DNA of 64,000 nt from Pseudomonas sp. CFII64 (GTDB lineage Bacteria; Pseudomonadota; Gammaproteobacteria; Pseudomonadales; Pseudomonadaceae): contig NZ_ATLO01000042.1 in the NCBI RefSeq assembly GCF_000416235.1, forward strand, positions 186,001-250,000, in the 5' to 3' direction. Positions 8,536-16,951 of the stretch are shown piece by piece. Each line of letters begins with the position of its first letter. The first letter of the stretch is position 1. The notes below the pieces were generated by a model. The model ran no database searches, was not told the DNA's origin, and worked only from the letters and a program-made list of their open reading frames with translations. A program made the position numbers and the translations under genes.

Positions 8536-9324
8536 TCAGGCTTGATTGCCGCGCCTTGATGACCGTCTGTTCAACACCCTCGCAAGCACAAAAGTCGTCA
8601 CGACAGCCAGCACCACGGCGGCAGTGATGGACGGAACCACGCCCCACTGCAAAATCGCGTGTTTGAGGGTCAGGTAAAACCCGACTACGCCAACAGCGCC
8701 AATGGCGTTGCCGCGTACGATTGCACTCAATTCGTGGCGTCCGCCCTGGACGTGGGCGAACACCGCCAGAGGCCAGGCGATCACCGGGATCGGCGCCAGC
8801 AAACCGCTGAATACAGGCCCGAGCCACGTTGCGCTTGTGGTGATAGCCAATAGCAGCAATGTGGCCGTCAACATGCGCATGGGGATGACCCAACGTGGCA
8901 CCGGGACATAGGGCGCAGCGCTGGCCTGCGTTTGTTTGGAGGTGGCGACTATTATCAGGATGACCAGCAGCAGCGTTGCAGTGATTGAAAGTGCCAGCAG
9001 CCCCAAACGGCTCATCAATAAGGCAATTGCGGCATAAAACGCCAAGGCGGTTATGCATCCAGTAAACGTGGAAACTCTCAGGGTCAGCAGGAGGTAAAAC
9101 AGATAAGTCGCCTGGATCGCCGCCAGCCCGGCCAGTGCACCCGGTACTGCCGCCAACGCAAATTGCGCGCCCTGCTCCAGGCTGAGAAACAGCATGACCA
9201 AAGCCGAGGTGATGGGCAGTCCGGATAGCAGTCCGCCGATTTGCGTGCCCCAGCGCTTGGCGGCCAGCGAGATGGCCAGCATCAGCGCCGGGGTGATGAA
9301 TAACTTGAGGTAAAAGGCAGTCAT
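8536..9324 (-). CDS. Integral membrane protein of unknown function
   Basis: A protein of about 262 residues that is almost wholly hydrophobic, with roughly eight membrane segments and a short basic C-terminus (RRSSRRGNQA). The frame could be extended to a TTG at 9372, but that would run through a perfect 11-bp inverted repeat, so the ATG at 9324 is preferred. No strong ribosome site precedes either start. The segment GGLLSGLPITSALVM recalls small uncharacterised permease-like families in pseudomonads. I do not recognise a function. Confidence 0.65.
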   Translation of the reverse strand: MTAFYLKLFITPALMLAISLAAKRWGTQIGGLLSGLPITSALVMLFLSLEQGAQFALAAVPGALAGLAAIQATYLFYLLLTLRVSTFTGCITALAFYAAIALLMSRLGLLALSITATLLLVILIIVATSKQTQASAAPYVPVPRWVIPMRMLTATLLLLAITTSATWLGPVFSGLLAPIPVIAWPLAVFAHVQGGRHELSAIVRGNAIGAVGVVGFYLTLKHAILQWGVVPSITAAVVLAVVTTFVLARVLNRRSSRRGNQA

Positions 9325-9337
9325 TAAGAGGTACGTC

Positions 9338-9369
9338 AAAGCTATAGGTGCGCAAGATCCTATAGCTTT
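9338..9369. terminator. Perfect 11-bp inverted repeat: terminator or operator
   Basis: The arms AAAGCTATAGG and CCTATAGCTTT flank a 10-bp spacer without mismatch. It lies 31 bp beyond the stop of the leftward amidohydrolase operon and 14 bp upstream of the ATG of the membrane-protein gene. It could terminate the operon (stem with short A/T tails) or act as an operator for the downstream gene. Confidence 0.6.
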
Positions 9370-9399
9370 CAAGCGCTGTCTGCCTGACCCATTGCTGAG

Positions 9400-10227
9400 T
9401 TACACCGGTTTGAATCCATACAATCGCGCTGGATTGTCCACCAGAATTCGCCGGCGAACGCTGTCATCAAGGGCCCACTCGCTGAGCAAATCCAGCATGG
9501 CCAGGTCATCAGGCGCGGGACTGCGGCCCGGATGCGGCCAATTGCTCGCCCAAAGACAGCGCTCAGGAAATGCTTGCACTAGGGTCCGCGCCAGCACGCT
9601 CACGTCTTGGTAATGGGGTGGCCCTGATTTCGACGTCTCGTAGGGCGCGGACACTTTGACCCAGACCTTGCCCGAATCCAGCAGGCTCAACAGGCTTTTG
9701 AATCCCGTGTGGTCAATGCCGACCGGTTCGAGAAACTTGCCGGTGTGGTCGATGCTCACCAGGCTTGGCAATGCACGGATACGCGCCTCGAAGTCGGGCA
9801 ACTGTCGACCGTCAACCTGAAGGTTGATCACCCAACCCAGCTCGGCGATCCGCGCGGATATCGGCTCCAGCGCGTCCCAACCCAAAGCGCCCTGGGCATC
9901 GGGAATCAGCATGAAGCGCACGCCACGCACGCCTGCGCGGTGGAGTCTGGCCAGGGTTTCGTCGCTGGTATCAGGCGCAATCACAGCAATCCCGCGCGCC
10001 GCGTCCCCCGCTTGTGCCAAGGCATCAAGCAGGCAACCCATATCGAAGCCGTAACCGTTAGCCTGGACCAGTAACGCACGCTCCAGACCCAGGCGCCGTT
10101 GCACCTGCTGGTAATCACTCCAGCTCGCGCGAGCGATACGTTGCGTCAGGGTAAAACGTTCGGGCTCGTAAATATGCACGTGGCAATCGCAAGCGCCCGG
10201 CATCGGGCTCAAAGCAGATTCACTCAT
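9400..10227 (-). CDS. Amidohydrolase 2 family protein (lactonase-like TIM barrel)
   Basis: A 275-residue protein of the amidohydrolase-2 group, which includes 2-pyrone-4,6-dicarboxylate lactonase and sugar-acid lactone isomerases or hydrolases. The HxH motif is at His16/His18 (CDCHVHIYEP) and the C-terminal strand reads LWASNWPHPG. The position that is the catalytic Asp in some lactonases is Asn229 here. The start at 10227 shares 8 bp with the end of the dehydrogenase gene, implying translational coupling; the longer upstream frame has no merit. It is the last gene of the TRAP/LacI operon and would open a lactone or related intermediate made by the dehydrogenase. Confidence 0.8.
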   Translation of the reverse strand: MSESALSPMPGACDCHVHIYEPERFTLTQRIARASWSDYQQVQRRLGLERALLVQANGYGFDMGCLLDALAQAGDAARGIAVIAPDTSDETLARLHRAGVRGVRFMLIPDAQGALGWDALEPISARIAELGWVINLQVDGRQLPDFEARIRALPSLVSIDHTGKFLEPVGIDHTGFKSLLSLLDSGKVWVKVSAPYETSKSGPPHYQDVSVLARTLVQAFPERCLWASNWPHPGRSPAPDDLAMLDLLSEWALDDSVRRRILVDNPARLYGFKPV

Positions 10228-11248
10228 GGGACAGCTCCACACTTGGGTTGCTTCGAACGCCGAACAGGCGCGAGGCCCGGCTGGCGTGTTCAAGGTTGAC
10301 TGCATCGGCCGGGACTTTGCCGCCCAGCAGGGCCTGGACCTGGCGAACGGTGTCCATTGCCTGGTGCTCGCTGGCCTCGGGGGTCAGGCCGCCGATGTGC
10401 GGATTGGCGATGACTTTCGGGTGAGCGGCGATTGCCGGCGTGGGCATCTGATCTTCGGCGCGGCCGACATCCAGCGCGCAACCGGCAATGACCTGCTGGT
10501 CGAGGGCAGCGACCAGCGCTTGCTCGTCGACCAGTTCGCCACGGGATGCATTGATGAAAAAGGCGTGGGGTTGCATGGTCTGGAATGCCCTGCGACCGAA
10601 CAGGTTCGCAGTTTCAGCGGTGGCCGGCGCCAGGCAGACGACGTAGTCCGAGGCAGCTATCACCTCTTCGAACGACGCCTGTCTGATCCCCGGTTCATGA
10701 GCCGAGACAAACGGATCGCAGACCAGCACATTCATGTCAAAAGCCCGCGCCATGGTTGCCAGTTTCCTGCCGATGAAACCGTAGCCGACGATGCCCAGGG
10801 TCGAGCCACGCAGTTCCCGGCCCATGGTGACTGCGGGAATCTTGCCTTGCCAATAACTCGCGGCGGCGCGACTGATGCCGCGACTCAGATCGATCATCAC
10901 GCCCATGACCCATTCACTCACGGAAGTATCGAAACCGGGGGTGGCACGGGTCACCAGAACGCCATGGGCACTCGCGGCCGCGACGTCGATGTTGCGGATA
11001 TCCACCGCCACCCGACAAAACGCCGCCAGGCCCGGCAACTGTTCGAACAACTGGGCGGGCGCAGCCGTTTCGCGGCTGGACACAATGATCTGGCACCCTT
11101 GCGCCGCCTCAACCAGTTCATCAATCTGCAACAGGTGGCGCGACGTATTGAGCTTGACCGTCGCGCACTCGCGCAGCTGGTCAAGTGCACGCTTGCTGTA
11201 ATAGTTTTCCAGGGTTTGCGGTGAGTGCGTCAGGAATATCGTGGTCAT
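10220..11248 (-). CDS. D-isomer-specific 2-hydroxyacid dehydrogenase
   Basis: A 342-residue NAD(P)-dependent dehydrogenase of the D-2-hydroxyacid family. The nucleotide-binding motif GIVGYGFIGRK is present. The catalytic Arg is in NASRGELVDE and the His in NPHIGGLT; the Glu region reads GRAEDQMPT rather than the more usual FExEP. The start at 11248 is chosen because AAAGGGA lies a few bases upstream and the protein begins MTTIFLTHSP. It follows the lacI-type gene by 14 bp and overlaps the amidohydrolase. It probably oxidises or reduces the hydroxy-acid taken up by the TRAP system. Confidence 0.87.
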   Translation of the reverse strand: MTTIFLTHSPQTLENYYSKRALDQLRECATVKLNTSRHLLQIDELVEAAQGCQIIVSSRETAAPAQLFEQLPGLAAFCRVAVDIRNIDVAAASAHGVLVTRATPGFDTSVSEWVMGVMIDLSRGISRAAASYWQGKIPAVTMGRELRGSTLGIVGYGFIGRKLATMARAFDMNVLVCDPFVSAHEPGIRQASFEEVIAASDYVVCLAPATAETANLFGRRAFQTMQPHAFFINASRGELVDEQALVAALDQQVIAGCALDVGRAEDQMPTPAIAAHPKVIANPHIGGLTPEASEHQAMDTVRQVQALLGGKVPADAVNLEHASRASRLFGVRSNPSVELSHE

Positions 11249-11262
11249 GTCATTCAGTCCCT

Positions 11263-12306
11263 TTACGAATTGGCCGGAGCGGCTACCGACTGCCGGCACA
11301 CCAGGTCGGGTTGGAAAATCAGGTTGACCGGGGTTTGCTCCATCTGGCGGGAGCGCTCCACCACGCGTTGAACCATGGCATCGGCCATTGCATCGACCGG
11401 CATCGCTACCGAGGTCAGGCCGGGGTTGGTGAACGACGCGATGGACAAGCCGTCCATGCCCACCACCGAAATATCCTGTGGCACGCGCAGGCCGGCTTGA
11501 TGCAAGCCTGACATCAGGCCGATGGCGAGCAGGTCGTTGACAGTGACAATGCCAGTGGGCATCGGGCGCATGGCCTTGATCTGGCTGGCCATGGCAAAGC
11601 CCAGGCTGGCCAGCTCGGAATCGCCGAAAATCTCGGCCACCTGGCCTTCGATCACTTCGCTGCTGTCCTGCAATCCCGCCTCGGCGACCCGCTTGAAGAA
11701 ACCGGCAATTTTATTGGAACGACTCACGGTTTTGCCGCCGGGAACCAGAAATGCCAGGCGCGAATGCCCATGAGCAATCAAATGATCGGCGGCGATATAA
11801 CCGGCCCGAAAATTATCCGGCGAAATATGATCGACCTGGGAATGCTCTGCCAGGTCAATGCTGCGGTCATAGCTGACCACCGCCAGCCCCCGCGAAACCG
11901 CATCTTCAAGGTGGCGCTCGTCATCCATCGACGAGACCACAATCACTGACTGCACGCCAAACGAAAGCAAGTCTTCGAACATCCGTGCTTCGTGCTGCTT
12001 GTCACGATGGGTATTGGCCAACAACAGGCGGTAGCCGTAACGCTCCTGCGCAGCGGCTTCGATTTTCAGGGCCAGTTGCCCGTACATGGGGTTGGCGGTC
12101 GACGGGACCAGCAGGCCAAGCATCGGTGTATGGCCGGTCTTGAGCTGTCGCGCCGCCCGGTTGGGCCGGTAATTCAGGGTGCTGATCGCCGCCTCGACCC
12201 GGCGATAGGTTTCTGCGCCCAACTTGTCGGTTCGGCCGCTCAGGACGTTGGATACCGAACTGACCGATACGCCTGCCAAGGCTGCTACATCATGAATCGT
12301 TGCCAT
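11263..12306 (-). CDS. LacI-family transcriptional repressor
   Basis: A 347-residue LacI/GalR regulator. The N-terminal HTH and hinge (ATIHDVAALAGVSVSSVSNVLSG, region 2-24, and YRPNRAARQL) are canonical. The periplasmic-binding-protein-like effector domain follows (about 60-335). It is embedded in the operon, between the TRAP permease (9 bp upstream) and the dehydrogenase (14 bp downstream). The CG-centred palindrome upstream of dctP is the expected target, so it should autoregulate all five genes in response to the TRAP substrate or its product. Confidence 0.93.
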   Translation of the reverse strand: MATIHDVAALAGVSVSSVSNVLSGRTDKLGAETYRRVEAAISTLNYRPNRAARQLKTGHTPMLGLLVPSTANPMYGQLALKIEAAAQERYGYRLLLANTHRDKQHEARMFEDLLSFGVQSVIVVSSMDDERHLEDAVSRGLAVVSYDRSIDLAEHSQVDHISPDNFRAGYIAADHLIAHGHSRLAFLVPGGKTVSRSNKIAGFFKRVAEAGLQDSSEVIEGQVAEIFGDSELASLGFAMASQIKAMRPMPTGIVTVNDLLAIGLMSGLHQAGLRVPQDISVVGMDGLSIASFTNPGLTSVAMPVDAMADAMVQRVVERSRQMEQTPVNLIFQPDLVCRQSVAAPANS

Positions 12307-12315
12307 CTTTTTGCC

Positions 12316-14259
12316 TTAACCCATATTAAAAGTGCGTGGCAGCCACAACGAAATCGAGGGCACCAGAACAATCAGAACCAACATCATCGCCAACAAGAGC
12401 AAGTACTTGAGCATGCGCCGCGACACGTCTTCGACCTTGGTCCCGGTCATCGCACAGGTGGCGAACAATCCCAGGCCGAACGGCGGTGAAAACAGCCCCA
12501 GGCCCATGGCAATCACTGACACGGTCCCGAAGTGCAACGGATGAATACCCACTTGAACCGCAATCGGCACCAGCAACGGGCCGAAAATGATCAGCGCGGG
12601 CGCGCCTTCGAGCACCGCGCCGAAGACCACCATGATGATGACCGACGCGAAGAGAAACGCCAGCGGACCATAGTCATGTGCCAATGCGAGCATGAAATCG
12701 GAGATGATCGCCGGTATCTGCAGGATTGTCAGCGCGAACGCCACGCTGGACGCAGCAGCAATAATGAACAGAATGCCGGCGGCCATCGCTGCCGAACGCA
12801 CGAACAGCGCGACAATTGCCCGAGGCGTCAGCTCGCGGAAGGTCACGCCACCGACCAGCAGCGCGTAGACCACGGCGAAGGCCGACACTTCAGTGGAGGT
12901 CGCGACACCGGACGTCACGCCCTTGCCGATCATTGCCACCATGATCAGCGCCACCAGCGCGCCGCCCATCAGCCGTAGCAACGGCGTACGCAGGGGAAAC
13001 GCTTCGTTGGGATCCACCTTGCGCCCGAAGATCACCGCCAGGGTCGCCAAGCCCATGGCCAGCACCACAGCAGGCACGATCCCGGCCAGGAACAGCCCAC
13101 CAATGGAGATATTGGCGACAAAGCCCATGATGATCATGTTGATGCACGGTGGAATGGTTTCTGCCATCACCCCGGAGGCCGCCAAGACGGCTGCGGTTTC
13201 GTTTGGATCCTGACGCGTGCGGCGCACGGCGGGAACGACGATGCCGCCCACGGCTGCGATATCCGCCAGCTTCGAGCCGGACACGCCGGAAAAGAACGCC
13301 GTCGCCAGAATAGTGATCAGGTTCATCGAGCCGCGCACGCGTCCAAAGACCCTGACGAGCAACTCGATCAGGCGTGCGGACATCCCGTTGACCTCCATCA
13401 CCAGCCCTGCCAGGACGAAGAACGGAATCGCCAGCAACACGAAGTGATCCATGCCCGCCATGACTTGCTGGGAGTAGATGACCATCGGCAACGACGGGTC
13501 GCCCATGAAATACAACAGCGCGCACATGGCCAAAACAAAGGCGATTGGCACGCCGACCAGCAATCCGCCGACGAAGCCCAACAGCAGCAGCGTCCAGGGT
13601 TGCAGGGCGAAGGCTTCAAATTGGCTGTTCCAGCCCCAGACGGCGGCGCTGACGACAATGCAACCCAACAGGCTCAACCATGTACTGCGCGTTGCGCCAT
13701 TGACGGCATTGGCAACGCCGACGACGGTCATCAGCAGCGCGCCGACGAACACCGGCAACACATTCAGCCACTGCGGCAGCCCCATCGGCGTGGAAACATT
13801 GGCCGAGTCCTCAAGCAGCAACCAGGAAGAGAATGCCAGCCCCGCCGCTGTTCCCGCGACCGCCCAGCCGCCGATCTGCAACGCGACTTGCTGCCAGCCA
13901 GCGGGCAACAAGGCGCGAAAGAAATCGACATGCACGTGCTTGCCTCGGGCGAGCACCGTGGCACCGCCGAGGAACACCAGCATGACCATCAAGCCACGTG
14001 CGACCTCCTCTGCCCAATCCACTGGCTGGTGGACGAAGTAACGCAGAATCACCGAGGCGAACACCACCGCCACGTCCACCGCCAACACCACGGCGCAGAG
14101 ACGTTCGGTGAAGGTGCACAGCGTGGCGAGCAGTCGACCGCTGGCCGCCCGGTTATTGAATCCCCACTCCTGAGTGGGTACGAGCAGGCCCGCAGCGTCC
14201 AGCGGGCTTTCCTGCCCAGGTTGATCCGCTGCAGCGGTGACGCTCAAGGATGGGTTCAT
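12316..14259 (-). CDS. TRAP transporter, fused DctQ-DctM permease
   Basis: A 647-residue fusion of the two membrane subunits of a tripartite ATP-independent periplasmic transporter. The small DctQ-like part (about 45-200, four helices) is followed by the large DctM part (about 220-645) with the repeats typical of the family, for example FSGVSGSKLADIAAVG and FGAVLEGAPALIIFGPLL. The ATG at 14259 follows directly after a GTG; AGAGA lies about 10 bp upstream. It works with the DctP gene 71 bp upstream to drive Na+-coupled uptake, probably of a sugar acid or similar carboxylate. Confidence 0.92.
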   Translation of the reverse strand: MNPSLSVTAAADQPGQESPLDAAGLLVPTQEWGFNNRAASGRLLATLCTFTERLCAVVLAVDVAVVFASVILRYFVHQPVDWAEEVARGLMVMLVFLGGATVLARGKHVHVDFFRALLPAGWQQVALQIGGWAVAGTAAGLAFSSWLLLEDSANVSTPMGLPQWLNVLPVFVGALLMTVVGVANAVNGATRSTWLSLLGCIVVSAAVWGWNSQFEAFALQPWTLLLLGFVGGLLVGVPIAFVLAMCALLYFMGDPSLPMVIYSQQVMAGMDHFVLLAIPFFVLAGLVMEVNGMSARLIELLVRVFGRVRGSMNLITILATAFFSGVSGSKLADIAAVGGIVVPAVRRTRQDPNETAAVLAASGVMAETIPPCINMIIMGFVANISIGGLFLAGIVPAVVLAMGLATLAVIFGRKVDPNEAFPLRTPLLRLMGGALVALIMVAMIGKGVTSGVATSTEVSAFAVVYALLVGGVTFRELTPRAIVALFVRSAAMAAGILFIIAAASSVAFALTILQIPAIISDFMLALAHDYGPLAFLFASVIIMVVFGAVLEGAPALIIFGPLLVPIAVQVGIHPLHFGTVSVIAMGLGLFSPPFGLGLFATCAMTGTKVEDVSRRMLKYLLLLAMMLVLIVLVPSISLWLPRTFNMG

Positions 14260-14329
14260 CACGGGTATCTCTGATTGTTATTGTCGATAGCTGCGCAATG
14301 GAAGTCGCGGCACCCTGTGTGAGCCGCGA

Positions 14330-15346
14330 TCAACTCCGTGACGCTTCGATGGCCGCCAGAACCGGGGCCGTGACGGGGTTACTTTGAGTGAACGGCACCC
14401 AGAGTTTTTCGCGCATCAGCTGCCGGGTGACGTCACGCTCGCTGTCCGCCATCGGGAAGAAAGTCATGCCCGATTTGGCCAGTGCGGCAACCGCTTCAAC
14501 GCCCTTGATTTTCGCGGTTTCGCGCTGGTGGATGCTGGCGTCCCGGGCGGCGGCGATAAACGCCGGTTGCAGGTCAGCAGGAATCTTGGCCAGGCCACGC
14601 TTGCCGATCACGGCGATGCACGGGCTGAACAAGTGATTGGTTTGCCAGCAATTGCGCACCACTTCATCGAGTTTGTTGGCCAGCACGCTGGCGGCATCGT
14701 GTTCGAAGCCTTCCACGACACCGGTCTGCACGGCGGTGTAAACCTCGTTGAACGCAATCGGGGTAGGAATCGCGCCCAGCAGCTTGAAGGTCTCGATGAA
14801 CGCCTGAGTCGGCAATACCCGCAGCTTGACGTTCTTCATGGCCGCCAGGTCCTTGATCGGCGGCTTGGTGTAGACACTGCGCGCGCTGAAATGCGAGCCC
14901 CAGCCGATGACCGAACAACCGGTCCGTTCCTGCAGCAACTTGTTGTAGATGTCGCCGACGCCGTTATCCACTGCCTTGGCCACATGGGCATAGCTGTCGA
15001 ACAGAAAGCCAAGGTCGAGCAACGCTAACTCAGGCAACGCTGTCGCCCAGATCGAACTGCCGGTGACCATCATGTCGATCGACCCCAGACGCACCTGCTG
15101 CACCACGTCGGCTTCCTTGCCCAACTGGCCATTGGCAAAGAAATCGATGCGCACTTTGTCGCCCAAGGCTTGTTGGAGATTCTCGGCAAAGCGCTGGTAA
15201 AACAGAAAATGCGCCGAGTTCTGATCGGACGGCATGGTGGAAGACAGTCGCAGCACGGGAGTCGCAGCGCGGCTAAAGGTTGGCAGAGATAACGCAGCGG
15301 CGCCCAGGGCTGCCGACTGAACGAAACGACGACGGGTCAGATTCAT
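14330..15346 (-). CDS. TRAP transporter substrate-binding protein, DctP family
   Basis: A 338-residue periplasmic binding protein. The N-terminus NLTRRRFVQSAALGAAALSL has a twin-arginine motif (TRRRFV) and a hydrophobic core ending at FSRAA, so Tat export is likely. DctP features include FFANGQLGKEADVVQQVRLG and the carboxylate-binding region around GWGSHFSARSVYTK and VLPTQAFIETFKLLGAIPTP. It is the first gene of the operon, with the LacI operator 25-46 bp upstream of its ATG. Confidence 0.92.
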   Translation of the reverse strand: MNLTRRRFVQSAALGAAALSLPTFSRAATPVLRLSSTMPSDQNSAHFLFYQRFAENLQQALGDKVRIDFFANGQLGKEADVVQQVRLGSIDMMVTGSSIWATALPELALLDLGFLFDSYAHVAKAVDNGVGDIYNKLLQERTGCSVIGWGSHFSARSVYTKPPIKDLAAMKNVKLRVLPTQAFIETFKLLGAIPTPIAFNEVYTAVQTGVVEGFEHDAASVLANKLDEVVRNCWQTNHLFSPCIAVIGKRGLAKIPADLQPAFIAAARDASIHQRETAKIKGVEAVAALAKSGMTFFPMADSERDVTRQLMREKLWVPFTQSNPVTAPVLAAIEASRS

Positions 15347-15370
15347 AATGTTCTCGATGGTTTTTTTATT

Positions 15371-15392
15371 TTTAGTAAAACGTTTTACTAAA
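15371..15392. promoter_or_regulatory. Perfect 22-bp LacI-type operator
   Basis: Bases 15371-15392 form a perfect palindrome centred on CG, with the core AGTAAAACGTTTTACT at 15374-15389. LacI/GalR proteins bind such CG-centred palindromes. It lies in the short space before dctP, where bound repressor would block transcription of the operon that encodes the LacI regulator. Confidence 0.85.
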
Positions 15393-15400
15393 CCGTTTTA
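15389..15400. promoter_or_regulatory. Second, imperfect LacI-type operator half-overlapping the first
   Basis: TAAACCGTTTTA repeats the right half of the main palindrome and has an imperfect left half. Its centre is 12-13 bp from the centre of the first site. It may be a secondary site for cooperative binding. Confidence 0.45.
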
Positions 15401-15529
15401 CAGAGAGTAGTCCTCATGCGGATTTTTTCAATAAATAATTTTTGATTTTCAGGTTGCGACAGGAAATCGCTCGAACGCAGTGGTCTTCACACGGCTTGAA
15501 TAAAGGTCATCCTTGACCCCGAGCTGGCG

Positions 15530-16819
15530 TTAAAAATCTGTGGCTCTACAGGCGGCACGATAGTGTTGTAAAACATGGGCTATCGCCGCCATGACCAATC
15601 CCCTCGCCGAGCTATCCCCCAGACCGTTCGCCACTTGCGGATATAAATGCGGCAAGTATTGGCTCACCAGCGTATCGGGGATGGATTTGTCGCCCAACGC
15701 CAGAAACAGCGCGTCGACCGCTTTGGTGGCAGCCTCGAAGGGCCAGTAATAGCGAATCCGGTCGCTGTAGCTGAAGTGGCGTTGCAGACCCAGCGCTGAC
15801 TCATCGCCCCGGTAATACTTGTTCCAGTAATGCGGTTGCGCCTGCATCAGCGTTTCCATGACGCGAGGCAATTGTTGCTGCTCCGGCAGCAAATTCATCG
15901 TGACTGCGATTTGATCAAGTGCATACAGCGCCTCGCGTAACGCGAACGTCAGGCCGGGGCCAACCTTGAGGATTGCAAAACCGTCACGGACCAGGTGAGT
16001 CAGTGCCGAGGCCGGCTGGTAATCGGTGGAATGAGCCTCGAATACGACCTGCGGCTCAAGCTGCAAAACCGCGCTGAGGATGCGCGCCTTCTCCGGTTCG
16101 TAGGTCACCACATTTTCATTGCCGAACTCGACGCCAGGCTGAACCACCAACCCGACCACCCGTGCGAAGGCGCTCTCCAGGCCGAGGGCGCTGAAGGCCG
16201 TACGATGCAACTCAAGCGTTTCGCGTGCCGCTTCAGGCGTGGTGACCTGCAAGTCCTCGACCTTTTCCAGCGCGCCACCCGGCACTGGCACTTCAGTGCC
16301 GATGACATAAACCGGCAGCGGCAGGCCGGCGTTACTCACCGTTTGTTCGACCACGGCTGCCAGGCGTGCTGCGCGCTCAGCGATCAACGAGCCCGGCAAA
16401 GGATCGGTTTCACCCGCACACGCCATGCTGGCGTCGAGATGGATCTTGGAAAAGCCCGCCCGTGCGTACGCCTCCAGCATTTTCTCCGCGTTGCTCATCG
16501 CTTGATCGGCAGGCAGATCTTTCCAGGGGTTGGGCCCCAGATGATCTCCGCCCAGAATCAGACGCTCAGGAGCAAACCCCACCTTCTCGACGATGCCGGA
16601 AACAAACTGGCGAAAGTCCGCCGGGGTCATGCCGGTGTAGCCGCCCTCATGATTGACTTGATTACAGGTTGCCTCGATCAACACCGGGCCTGAGTATGCC
16701 TGCGCTTCGCGCAAAGCCGCTTCGATGACCAAAGCGTGCGCCGAGCATAGGGAGGTGATGCCTGACGGCACACCTTGTGCGTGAGCCTGCGCCAGTTTCT
16801 GAAGATAATGCGTCTGCAT
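15530..16819 (-). CDS. gatZ: GatZ/KbaZ-family protein; candidate tagatose-6-phosphate 4-epimerase
   Basis: A 429-residue member of the GatZ/KbaZ (Tagatose_6_P_K) family, recognised from its full-length pattern, including ILGGDHLGPNPW, HLDASMACAG, YVIGTEVPVPGG and VVFEAHSTDYQ. In enterobacteria the family was described as the non-catalytic partner of tagatose-bisphosphate aldolase. In Agrobacterium a stand-alone member was reported to epimerise tagatose 6-phosphate to fructose 6-phosphate. No GatY/KbaY aldolase is visible here, so the epimerase role is favoured. It is divergent from the DeoR-kinase-ABC-SIS operon. The ribosome site GAGAGGCAGG precedes the ATG. Confidence 0.82.
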   Translation of the reverse strand: MQTHYLQKLAQAHAQGVPSGITSLCSAHALVIEAALREAQAYSGPVLIEATCNQVNHEGGYTGMTPADFRQFVSGIVEKVGFAPERLILGGDHLGPNPWKDLPADQAMSNAEKMLEAYARAGFSKIHLDASMACAGETDPLPGSLIAERAARLAAVVEQTVSNAGLPLPVYVIGTEVPVPGGALEKVEDLQVTTPEAARETLELHRTAFSALGLESAFARVVGLVVQPGVEFGNENVVTYEPEKARILSAVLQLEPQVVFEAHSTDYQPASALTHLVRDGFAILKVGPGLTFALREALYALDQIAVTMNLLPEQQQLPRVMETLMQAQPHYWNKYYRGDESALGLQRHFSYSDRIRYYWPFEAATKAVDALFLALGDKSIPDTLVSQYLPHLYPQVANGLGDSSARGLVMAAIAHVLQHYRAACRATDF

Positions 16820-16875
16820 GGCCTGCCTCTCGATTGACGTTGAAAGGCAACCTTACGAGAACGAAACGATCAAGA

Positions 16876-16895
16876 TCAATCATATTTTTGATTGA
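16876..16895. promoter_or_regulatory. Candidate DeoR-family operator between gatZ and the regulator
   Basis: TCAATCA and TGATTGA form a perfect 7-bp inverted repeat around a 6-bp AT-rich spacer. It overlaps the -35 box of the rightward promoter and lies between the two divergent transcription units, as expected for the local DeoR repressor. Confidence 0.55.
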
Positions 16896-16919
16896 CAGTG
16901 ATTTTTTAGACGCTATATT
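16892..16919 (+). promoter_or_regulatory. Sigma-70 promoter for the DeoR-kinase-ABC operon
   Basis: A perfect -35 TTGACA (16892-16897) and a near-consensus -10 TATATT (16914-16919) are separated by 16 bp, about 33 bp before the GTG start of the regulator gene. The operator palindrome covers the start of the -35 box. Confidence 0.65.
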
Positions 16920-16951
16920 TCCATTCAATGAATCACTAGTGAGCACCAACA

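Noticed and set aside
9325..9372. TTG-initiated extension of the membrane-protein gene
   Set aside because: It would translate through a perfect 11-bp inverted repeat, and no ribosome site supports it; the ATG at 9324 starts the hydrophobic sequence directly.
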